Shown: in pieces, positions 57,296 through 64,000 of the stretch
How positions within the stretch are numbered: position 1 is the stretch's first letter
Layout: each line of letters starts with the position of its first letter
NCBI RefSeq assembly: GCF_900176285.1
Contig: NZ_FWXF01000002.1
Location: 62,001 to 126,000 of the forward strand
Direction: 5' to 3'
Source: Desulfacinum hydrothermale DSM 13146
GTDB lineage: Bacteria > Desulfobacterota > Syntrophobacteria > Syntrophobacterales > DSM-9756
Length of the DNA: 64,000 nucleotides
Position numbers and translations under genes: made by a program
The notes under the pieces: model-generated
Told to the model about the DNA's origin: nothing
What the model saw: only the letters and a program-made list of their open reading frames with translations
Database searches by the model: none

Positions 57296-58951
57296 ATGTC
57301 TTTGAAAAAGAAGCTTGGTGAGATCATCGTCGAATTGGGGTTTGTGGCCCCTGATCAAGTGGAGGCGGCTCTTCAGGAAGCTCAGAGCACGGGAGAGATG
57401 TTGGGCGATGTGCTGGTTCGGCTGGGATGGCTGAGCCACCAGCAGCTCAACATGGCCCTGGCGGCCCAGTCAGGTGCCAAGCTCTTGGATCCGCAGCGAA
57501 CCACCGTGGACATAGAACTCCTGGCGGCCCTTCCGGCGGACCTTGTCCGCAAGCACCAGGTGCTTCCCCTGGAGAAGAAAGGCGATACGGTCCTGGCCGC
57601 CATGGCCAACCCTTACGACGTGCTGGCCCGCGATCTGGTGCAAGATAGCACAGGATGCACCGTGCAACCCGTGCTGGCAGCCCCCGACTGGATCGAAAAG
57701 GCCATCAATTTCTACTACGAGACGGCGGCCAACCTGGATAAGGAAGTGAAGGAGCTGATTCGCCGGGCCACCCAGCACACACCCGGCCAAGGCAGCGAAT
57801 CCCTGGGCGTGAGGCTGGTGCACCTCATCATCACCAAGGGATTGGTCACGGGGGCCAGTGACATTCACATCGATCCCGACGATCGGGTCCTTCGGGTACA
57901 TTACCGCGTGGACGGAAGCCTTCTCCAGGAATACCTCATGCCCAAGGCCCTTCACAGCGCCGTGGTGACCCGCATCAAGGTGCTGAGCGAAATCTCCATC
58001 GCCAATCCCAACATTCCCCACGACGGGCGGACCATCTTTCACGGGGACATCCAGGATGTTCCCATCCGCGTATCCACCCTGCCCACCCAGCACGGGGAAG
58101 CGGTGGTGCTCAGGCTCCTGCAGCGCGCAGAGGCGGTGGGGGACATGGAGCGTTTGGGTTTTCCCGAAAGGGAACAAGCCCTTTTTTCCGAGGCGATTCG
58201 AAGATCCTACGGCCTCATTCTCGTCACGGGCCCCACAGGTTCCGGCAAGACCACCACCCTCTACACGGCGCTCCTCCAGGTCAAAACCCCCACCAACAAC
58301 GTGATCACCATCGAGGATCCCATCGAATATGTGCTCCCCACCGTGCGGCAGTGCGCCGTCAATCCCAAGGCGGGATTCACTTTCGCCTCGGCCCTCCGAA
58401 GCGCTCTGCGCCAGGATCCGGACATCATCATGGTGGGGGAAATCCGCGACCAGGAAACGGCTGCGTTGGCTCTGCGGGGGGCCATCACCGGCCACCTGGT
58501 GCTTTCCACCCTTCACACCAATGACGCACCCAGCGCCATCCATCGCCTGCTGGACCTGGGGGTCAGCCCGACCATTCTGGCGTCGGGGCTTCGGCTGATC
58601 GTGGCCCAGCGGCTGGTGCGCCGCATTTGCGAACATTGCCGCGTTCCTATGGAGCCCACGGAGAGGCAGCGAGCCCTGCTGGACGCCCATCCAACGGAAG
58701 CCCAAGGCACCTTTTGGCGGGGCGCCGGGTGCGAGGCCTGCCGGCATACAGGCTTCAAGGGACGGATCGGAATCTTTGAAGTCATGGAAAACGACCCCGA
58801 AATCGAGGAATTGATCGTTACGCAAGCCCCCCGTTCCAGGATCCTGGAGGCCGCCGTGGCCAAGGGCATGCGCCCTCTACTGGTGGACGCTCTCCAGAAG
58901 GCCGCGGCCGGATGGACCAGTTTGGACGAAGTCATGAGGGTAGCCGTTTAA
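57296..58951 (+). CDS. Type II secretion/type IV pilus assembly ATPase (GspE/MshE-like)
   Basis: A 551-residue secretion ATPase. The N-terminal MshEN-like module is KLGEIIVELGFVAPDQVEAAL with a second copy MLGDVLVRLGWLSHQQL. The motor has Walker A GPTGSGKTT (312-320), Asp box RQDPDIIMVGEIRDQET, the His box HLVLSTLHTNDA and a tetracysteine zinc finger (CEHC and CEAC). It powers pilus extension. ATG 57296 sits only two bases after AAGGAGG, so TTG 57302 with seven-base spacing may be the true start. Confidence 0.94.
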   Translation: MSLKKKLGEIIVELGFVAPDQVEAALQEAQSTGEMLGDVLVRLGWLSHQQLNMALAAQSGAKLLDPQRTTVDIELLAALPADLVRKHQVLPLEKKGDTVLAAMANPYDVLARDLVQDSTGCTVQPVLAAPDWIEKAINFYYETAANLDKEVKELIRRATQHTPGQGSESLGVRLVHLIITKGLVTGASDIHIDPDDRVLRVHYRVDGSLLQEYLMPKALHSAVVTRIKVLSEISIANPNIPHDGRTIFHGDIQDVPIRVSTLPTQHGEAVVLRLLQRAEAVGDMERLGFPEREQALFSEAIRRSYGLILVTGPTGSGKTTTLYTALLQVKTPTNNVITIEDPIEYVLPTVRQCAVNPKAGFTFASALRSALRQDPDIIMVGEIRDQETAALALRGAITGHLVLSTLHTNDAPSAIHRLLDLGVSPTILASGLRLIVAQRLVRRICEHCRVPMEPTERQRALLDAHPTEAQGTFWRGAGCEACRHTGFKGRIGIFEVMENDPEIEELIVTQAPRSRILEAAVAKGMRPLLVDALQKAAAGWTSLDEVMRVAV

Positions 58952-58953
58952 CC

Positions 58954-60165
58954 ATGCCGCATTTCAAGTATCTGGCAGTCGACGATCATGGCCGCACCAC
59001 AAAAGGAACGATCTTCGCCGAAGACGAGTGGGAAGCGGAAGCCCGCCTGGAGCGCATGGCCCTGGCGGTGGTCCGTGTCGTACCCGCCCGCCACAGGGAG
59101 ATGCCCGCTTTTTTGGCCCGCCGGGTTTCCCTATCCGAACTGGCCCACTTCTACGACCGTCTCTCCGATTCCCTGGGAGTGGGGCTTCCCCTGGCGACAA
59201 TCCTGGAAGAAAACAGCCGGAACCTCCGCCATCCCACACTCCAGCGGGTCCTCCGGAGCCTGCGCCTGCAGGTGGAGGAAGGCAACACCTTGGCCCAGGC
59301 CATGGAACACCATGGCGCGATCTTCGACAGCTTTCAGCGGAGCATTGTGCGCATGGGCGAACTTTCGGGAACCCTGCCCAGGACCCTTCGCCAACTGGCG
59401 GATTTCTTGGAATGGCAGGCGGAACAAAAGGCCCAGGTGCGCCGCGCCCTCGTCTATCCTCTCGTTGTTTTGGGGGTGGTTTTCGTGGTGGCCATCGTTT
59501 GGATCGGCTACGTTCTTCCCCAGGTCTCCGCGTTTCTTCAGGACATGGACATCCCGCTGCCGGCCGCCACCCGATTCATTCTGAACGCCAGCGCCTTTCT
59601 CGGGTCGTGGTGGCCTTTGATTCTCGGTCTTTTGACGGCTGCAGCGGTCGGCCTGGCGGTGTGGGTGCGTACCGAGACGGGAAAACTGATCGTAAGCCGC
59701 CTATCCTTGCGGATTCCGGTCCTGGGACCCCTGATTTTGAAACTGGCCATGTGCCGGTTGTGCACCCATTTTTCGTTGATGCTGGAAGCGGGAATGTCCG
59801 TGGAAACCATCTTCGAAACCCTGTGCGGGGGCGCTCTGGGCAATCGTTTCCTCGAAAAAGACCTGGGGCGCGCCCACCGGGAGGTTGTGGCCGGCCGCAC
59901 GTTGCATGAGGCCCTTTCGGCCAAAAATATCTATCCGGATCTGGTCCTGGCGGCCTTTCGAACGGGCGAGCTCACCGGAAATCTTTCAGAAGCCCTCGAA
60001 AGACTGGGGCAATACTACGACAAGGACGTGAGGCGGGACGTGAAAGCCTTGACGGCGCTTTTCGAACCGGCAAGCCTCATCCTGCTGGGCGGCACCTTCG
60101 GAGCCGTCCTTTTGGCCATTCTCCTGCCACTCTACGATGTCTTTTCAAGGATCCAGGGATTCTAA
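58954..60165 (+). CDS. Type II secretion/type IV pilus inner-membrane platform protein (GspF/MshG-like)
   Basis: A 403-residue platform protein. Two GspF repeats are seen (residues 65-190 and 270-400), each with the FYDRLSDSLGVGLPLATILEE or HFSLMLEAGMSVETIFETL pattern, and three to four helices (about 168-190, 217-240, 375-398). It connects the assembly ATPase to the pilin. Start ATG 58954 is two bases after the GspE stop. It closes the plus-strand pilus gene run. Confidence 0.93.
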   Translation: MPHFKYLAVDDHGRTTKGTIFAEDEWEAEARLERMALAVVRVVPARHREMPAFLARRVSLSELAHFYDRLSDSLGVGLPLATILEENSRNLRHPTLQRVLRSLRLQVEEGNTLAQAMEHHGAIFDSFQRSIVRMGELSGTLPRTLRQLADFLEWQAEQKAQVRRALVYPLVVLGVVFVVAIVWIGYVLPQVSAFLQDMDIPLPAATRFILNASAFLGSWWPLILGLLTAAAVGLAVWVRTETGKLIVSRLSLRIPVLGPLILKLAMCRLCTHFSLMLEAGMSVETIFETLCGGALGNRFLEKDLGRAHREVVAGRTLHEALSAKNIYPDLVLAAFRTGELTGNLSEALERLGQYYDKDVRRDVKALTALFEPASLILLGGTFGAVLLAILLPLYDVFSRIQGF

Positions 60166-60714
60166 AGCAGCAGACCTCCCCTGGTCTTTCTTGCCCAGCC
60201 ACGGCCCCACCGAAAAAGGAAGGGACTGCGGCAGGCGGACCCTGTTGCCCGGTTTGGATAGGGGGTTACCCTGGGGCGGGAGACGCCGGCTCCTTCAAGA
60301 GCCCTGTCCGCCCGGGGAGGGAAAAAGCGCCTAAAGAAGGGCGTTTTCCCGCCACGAACCAGCGTGAGACTCCATGGAGTCGGCACCGTGCCCCCAAGGG
60401 TGGCTCCGCCCAAGGGGCACGTCCATCATCTTGCGAAAACAGCACAACGCCGTATTCGTGCGGATACTGAAAGGAAAAGCCGGCCGTTTAAGGGAGCTTG
60501 TCCGAAAATGGCCTTTCGCCTTTTTGTGGCTTTCCGACCGGTTGAAATGTCACCGGCTCCCTGGTGCTTTTGGATTCTCAGACACCCTGGGCGGGCCGGG
60601 TTCGGAACCCTTCCCTGCGACGGCCTGGCCAGACCGGCAGCACGGGCCCGCCTGGTTGCCCCAACCTCCCGTCTGCACAAGAAGGCAGCAACCCGGGCGT
60701 TCTCAGATAGGCTT
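60166..60714. other. Intergenic region between GspF and prepilin genes, with repeat and hairpins
   Basis: 549 bases without a gene, between convergent transcripts. It contains a hairpin-like GGGAAAA/TTTTCCC pair near 60318-60352, the 14-base palindrome GACTCCATGGAGTC (60368-60381), a GTGCCCC/GGGGCAC inverted pair (60388-60394 and 60414-60420) and the second ~180-bp repeat. These may terminate transcription from both sides. Confidence 0.5.
60533..60714 (+). repeat. Dispersed ~180-bp intergenic repeat, copy 2 of 2
   Basis: Counterpart of 54697-54878 (shared blocks listed there). The long inverted repeat is replaced by the shorter GGGTTCGGAACCC (60598-60610). It ends directly before the prepilin stop codon. 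Confidence 0.7.
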
Positions 60715-61620
60715 TTAAGCGCCGTCGTAGACCAGGGTCACCGGGTTTGTCAAAAAGAAGAATTCATCCAAGGTCGCAGAGGTTGCCTCCTCCACGACAC
60801 GGATCCTGGAGTGGGCTTCCACCCATAGGGTCCCGCTGGAGCCGTCATCCACGACCACGTGTGACCCGCTGAGCCAGGTGGTCCCCCCGTCGAAACTCTG
60901 CTCCACCCACAGGTCCTCGGTATGGGTACCTCCCGACTTGTTCAGCACCATCAATTTTCCACACCCGGAGCGGGCAAGGGAATAAGGACTGGAATAGACC
61001 AGCAGATCGTCGAAGGCGGTATCCGCTGGTTTGTGTTCATACAACCCGTCGTTTCCGTCGGCGTTTTCCCCGTCCAGGTATCCCCCGCCGCCGTCCTTGT
61101 TTTCGGGGCCGCCGGAAACGAGCACGAAAGGAACCGAGACGAGCACTCCGCTGTCCCTCACCTGCAGGCTTGCCGAGCCCGATGCCAGCAAATAATCATC
61201 GCATCGCCTGCTGCGCTCAGAATCTGTTACGGAGTTATGCTCCGTCAATTCTCGAAGAACCGCGTAGGTAAGGGACCGGCCCGCCCCGTCGCCGGGCGGC
61301 AGGCCCAGATCCGCATGGGGAAGCGTTCCCACGAGCCGTGCCCCCCCTCCGCTCTCACGGTTTTCTTTGCCGTCGCCGTCTGTATCGGGGCAGGGCAGAT
61401 AGCCGTTGACTTCCCAGTAGCCTTCAAGGGCCTTTTTGGCTTCCTCCAGCCGGTTGTTGATCTTGGTGCGGATCCCGCTCTGGAAATAGACCCGTGCCAC
61501 CGGTATGGCGGCCCCGGTGAGGATGCCCACAAGGACCAGCACCAGGGCCAGTTCCACCAAGGTCATGCCCCGGCGATCGCTGCAAAGCGCATCCATCGAA
61601 ACCATGGTCACGGCGCTCAT
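60715..61620 (-). CDS. Type IV prepilin-like protein, large
   Basis: A 301-residue secreted pseudopilin. Prepilin site RRG-MTLVELALVLVLVGILTG, with the conserved glutamate at mature position 5 and a 20-residue helix. The rest is a large globular domain with Asp/Gly-rich loops (DTDGDGKENRESGGG, DGENADGNDG) that look calcium-binding. MSHA-type minor pilins such as MshO or MshQ are similarly large. It is 40 bases after the smaller prepilin gene. The start at 61620 is uncertain; inner ATGs at 61605 and 61596 would give a shorter leader. Confidence 0.8.
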   Translation of the reverse strand: MSAVTMVSMDALCSDRRGMTLVELALVLVLVGILTGAAIPVARVYFQSGIRTKINNRLEEAKKALEGYWEVNGYLPCPDTDGDGKENRESGGGARLVGTLPHADLGLPPGDGAGRSLTYAVLRELTEHNSVTDSERSRRCDDYLLASGSASLQVRDSGVLVSVPFVLVSGGPENKDGGGGYLDGENADGNDGLYEHKPADTAFDDLLVYSSPYSLARSGCGKLMVLNKSGGTHTEDLWVEQSFDGGTTWLSGSHVVVDDGSSGTLWVEAHSRIRVVEEATSATLDEFFFLTNPVTLVYDGA

Positions 61621-61660
61621 CCTTGCGGATCCCTGAGTTCCAAAGGGCGGAAGACGACTC

Positions 61661-62224
61661 CTAGAATTCGACGTAGAGGGTAATTAAGCCATTGCCAGAA
61701 TAATCAGCACTGGCTCGTATGGAGCCTGTATCGTAAGCACCGTCGTCGTATTTGGTGTCGATCATCCCCGCCACATCGCGTTTCATGTATGTCAGGTAAA
61801 TCCAGTGAGTCGTTTTTCCCTGGGCGGTGGCGTACCCAATATACATGCTGCCCCCCAGGACGTGGGTGGGATAATTCTGCGTCGAATAATCTCCACTGAT
61901 CAGGTTCGCCCACTGTAAGTTGTCGAAGGCATTGGCAACTTCAGCTCCGGAGATAAGTCCGTTGCCGTTGCCGTCTGCACCCGCCCCCCGGCTGCTTGCC
62001 TTGGGGTCGTCTCCCGGAAAATAGCCGTACATGTCGTAGTACGTGTTGAAGGCCGCCCTCAACTCATCCATCTGCTTCACCACCCTCTTGACCTTGGCGG
62101 ACTCGATCATCTGCTGGCCCTTCAAAACGCCGCCGATGAGAAGTCCGATGATCACCAACACGATGGCGATCTCCACCAGGGTGAAGCCTCTCTGGTCCCC
62201 GGCTCCCCACTTCAATCGGTTCAT
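61661..62224 (-). CDS. Type IV prepilin-like protein
   Basis: A 187-residue prepilin. Leader MNRLKWGAGDQRG then FTLVEIAIVLVIIGLLIGGV, with Glu at mature position 5, signals the peptidase cut. The globular part has DGNGNGLISGAEVA, a calcium-loop-like stretch. AAGGAGG lies eight bases before ATG 62224. Its partner prepilin follows downstream; together they are candidates for the major and minor pilins of the MSHA-like system. Confidence 0.88.
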   Translation of the reverse strand: MNRLKWGAGDQRGFTLVEIAIVLVIIGLLIGGVLKGQQMIESAKVKRVVKQMDELRAAFNTYYDMYGYFPGDDPKASSRGAGADGNGNGLISGAEVANAFDNLQWANLISGDYSTQNYPTHVLGGSMYIGYATAQGKTTHWIYLTYMKRDVAGMIDTKYDDGAYDTGSIRASADYSGNGLITLYVEF

Positions 62225-62754
62225 GTCATTGCCTCCTTACTGGAATTAAAGTCTTAACTTTACCGCGATACCATGGTGCGCAGGACACACCACCTATCTT
62301 CTAACGTGCTATCGGAATTCCTTTCCCAGCACTTTAATAGAAACCGTCCTTTTTTCCCATTTTGCCGGTTGAACAGGTTGAAGCATGCGCACCTCCCGGC
62401 ATCCCCCACCCCCTGTGCTGCTCAATGGGATGGGCATGATACGGCTTTTCCAGGTCGGGGTTCCCGCGACATTGGCTTTGGGTGATTCGCCGAACCGGAA
62501 GTCCGTCCGAAAAGGAGCCACCGACTGGAAGGGCGCCCCCCGCCACACCTTCTTTAAGGCCGATCCGATGGATCGCGTGTGCCCAAAACGATCGTAAAGC
62601 CCTGTATTGACTGCATGCGTTGGGTGACGGCCGATTGGAAGCCGGCAACCCATGGACCCAGTGATTGGGAGGGACGTTTTAACACCCGTTTGGTTGCCAC
62701 GCCACGTCCCGACGGGATTCATGGCAAGGGCACAAGGCCGCGGGACCACGGCCC
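62225..62754. other. Intergenic region between prepilin and secretin genes
   Basis: 530 bases without a recognised gene. A minus frame at 62309-62758 has an odd, Pro/Arg-rich composition and was not called. The stretch before the prepilin start (62230-62300) is the least GC-rich part and may hold its promoter. Confidence 0.45.
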
Positions 62755-64000
62755 TCACATAAGCCGCGGGGTGAGGATCACCACCAGTTCGGTGCTCTCG
62801 CTTTCTTGCCGGTGATTGCGGAAGAGCCCTCCCAGCAAGGGGATGTCCCCCGCCAGGGGCACCTTGTCCTGCTTCCAGCTGTCGTTTCGCCGGATCAGAC
62901 CCGCCAGCACCACACTCTGCCCTTCACGGACCCGCACCATGGTGCCCATCTCCCTGAGAGAGATGATGGGGTTGCGCACCTGTTGGACGCTGGATCCCGC
63001 CGTGGGGATATCCACCACCTCCTCACCCTGCAGGTTGGTGATGGAGGGAACCACATGCAAGAGGATTTCCCCATCGTCGGCGATCTGCGGGGAGATGCCC
63101 AGTTGCAGGCCCAACAGGGCCCGCTTGATGGAGGACTCGAAAAGCACATTGCCGTTTTGGTCCACCGTGAGCCCCGACACGTCCCCGAAGGGGAGCTGAC
63201 TGCCCACGGTGATCACCGCCGATTGCCCGTTCATGACCGCGATCTGGGGGTTGGAAAGGACCCGCAACTGCCCCTGCGAGCGCAAAAAATCGATGAGCAC
63301 GTTCAGGGCGGTCGCCCCCTTGGTAAGGCTCAGCCCCGCGGCGCCTCCCGTCCCCGGACTGGAGATGGTGGCCCCGGTACCGGACGCCAACCCGGCGCCC
63401 AGATTCTGCACCAGGGTCAAAGCCCCCTCTGCGCCGAAAAGGGAAAGCCTTTCCTGGAGCAGATCCCACTGAATCCCCATTTGATTGGAATCGCTCAATT
63501 GGACTTCCAGGAGTTTGGCATCGATGAGCACCTGGCGTTTGACCACTTCCTTGAGGCGCTCGATGAAACGCCGGATGCTGGACATCCGGGAAGGCACATC
63601 GGCCACATAGATGGTTCCCGCATAGGGTTGGACGAGCACTGTGCCTTCGGGGCTCTTCAGGGCCTCCAGGGCCGACTTGATCTGGCCCCAGATGTCGGCC
63701 GTCTCATCGGAGTCTTCCGTTTCCACCCGAAACTCGCTGGTCACCGCGGAGCTTCCGCCCCCACCTCCCGCCGTCTCCATGGCACTGCCCAGGATGTCGC
63801 CACCCACCTTGGTGGTGGTCTTTCGTTTGGATCGGAGATACTCCACATGGAAGATCTCCTCCTCGAAGCGCTGAACCAAGAGAGATCCCGCATCAACCTT
63901 GTAGGCATAGTCCGCGCCCTGCACCACCACCGTTTGGAGTGCTTCGTCCAAGGTGGCGTTGGACAGGCGCACGTAAACCGGAAGGCTCAAGTCCAATCCC
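62755..64000 (-). CDS. Secretin of the pilus/type II system (MshL/PilQ-like), C-terminal part
   Basis: A partial minus-strand gene entering from the right edge, 415 residues in the window. The first 160 hold a secretin N-domain (RLSNATLDEALQTVVVQG, GTIYVADVPSRMSSIRRFIERL). The C-terminal secretin domain (about 180-415) has VLSNPQIAVMNGQSAVITVGSQLPF and IISLREMGTMVRVREGQSVVLAGLIRR, ending VPLAGDIPLLGGLFR and ELVVILTPRLM. It forms the outer-membrane ring for the pilus. Same strand as the two prepilin genes, divergent in function set from the plus-strand motor genes. Confidence 0.92.
   Translation of the reverse strand, partial: GLDLSLPVYVRLSNATLDEALQTVVVQGADYAYKVDAGSLLVQRFEEEIFHVEYLRSKRKTTTKVGGDILGSAMETAGGGGGSSAVTSEFRVETEDSDETADIWGQIKSALEALKSPEGTVLVQPYAGTIYVADVPSRMSSIRRFIERLKEVVKRQVLIDAKLLEVQLSDSNQMGIQWDLLQERLSLFGAEGALTLVQNLGAGLASGTGATISSPGTGGAAGLSLTKGATALNVLIDFLRSQGQLRVLSNPQIAVMNGQSAVITVGSQLPFGDVSGLTVDQNGNVLFESSIKRALLGLQLGISPQIADDGEILLHVVPSITNLQGEEVVDIPTAGSSVQQVRNPIISLREMGTMVRVREGQSVVLAGLIRRNDSWKQDKVPLAGDIPLLGGLFRNHRQESESTELVVILTPRLM

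Noticed and set aside
62309-62758. 149-codon minus frame between prepilin and secretin genes
   Set aside because: Low-complexity basic composition and overlaps no recognised motif.

Overview
This 64 kb window is GC-rich chromosomal DNA, apparently from an anaerobic, sulfate-reducing or syntrophic deltaproteobacterium (Desulfobacterota, perhaps near Syntrophobacteria). The assignment is inferred from gene content: a selenocysteine HdrA, MvhD and selenocysteine formate dehydrogenase cluster, paired CaiB-type CoA-transferases beside a Liv transporter, an ADP-forming acyl-CoA synthetase, an acyl-CoA carboxylase carboxyltransferase, TRAP uptake, and several sigma-54 activators. No rRNA, tRNA or CRISPR array was found.

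Layout. 0-5.3 kb (minus): TRAP dicarboxylate-type transporter (dctP, dctQ, start of dctM), a TIM-barrel sugar isomerase and an ADP-forming acyl-CoA synthetase. 6-11.6 kb: two divergent two-component modules, an archaemetzincin protease and a small zinc ribbon. 12-21.5 kb (plus): a redox operon of a GcvH-like protein, a response regulator, a 1480-residue tandem HdrA with in-frame UGA (Sec67), MvhD, a ferredoxin-type FdhB and FdhA with in-frame UGA (Sec136). A SECIS-like hairpin follows each UGA. 21.8-27.2 kb: an AT-richer accessory island with nested IS21/IS1380 remnants, two small ferredoxins (one with a stop at codon 2), a DUF89 protein, a DUF5320-like zinc protein, a split permease whose first half carries a NifX-like domain, and four copies of a 100-bp intergenic element. 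27.9-36.8 kb: fabD, an aromatic operon (aroF, then a tyrA-aroB fusion) behind a Phe/Tyr-rich leader peptide and tandem terminators, then rplM-rpsI, argC, truA and an aminotransferase. 36.8-45.9 kb: two CaiB-family CoA-transferases, livKHMGF and a J-domain protein. 46-52.9 kb: a TrpF-like protein, an amine oxidase, rarA and a sensor/sigma-54 regulator pair. 53-64 kb: an acyl-CoA carboxylase beta subunit and an MSHA-like type IV pilus/type II secretion set (AAA ATPase, TPR protein, GspE, GspF on plus; two prepilins and a secretin on minus).

How the genes work together. The 12-21.5 kb operon reads as a cytoplasmic formate dehydrogenase coupled through MvhD and FeS proteins to a flavin-rich HdrA, an electron-bifurcating or confurcating arrangement with selenocysteine in both large subunits. 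The 31-32.4 kb region looks like aromatic amino-acid biosynthesis controlled by ribosome-mediated attenuation. The 23.4-27.2 kb island looks like an imported metal/FeS or oxyanion-handling module. The least explained material is non-coding: the four 100-bp elements, a two-copy ~180-bp repeat (54.7 and 60.6 kb) and a two-copy ~110-bp repeat (5.7 and 46.8 kb).
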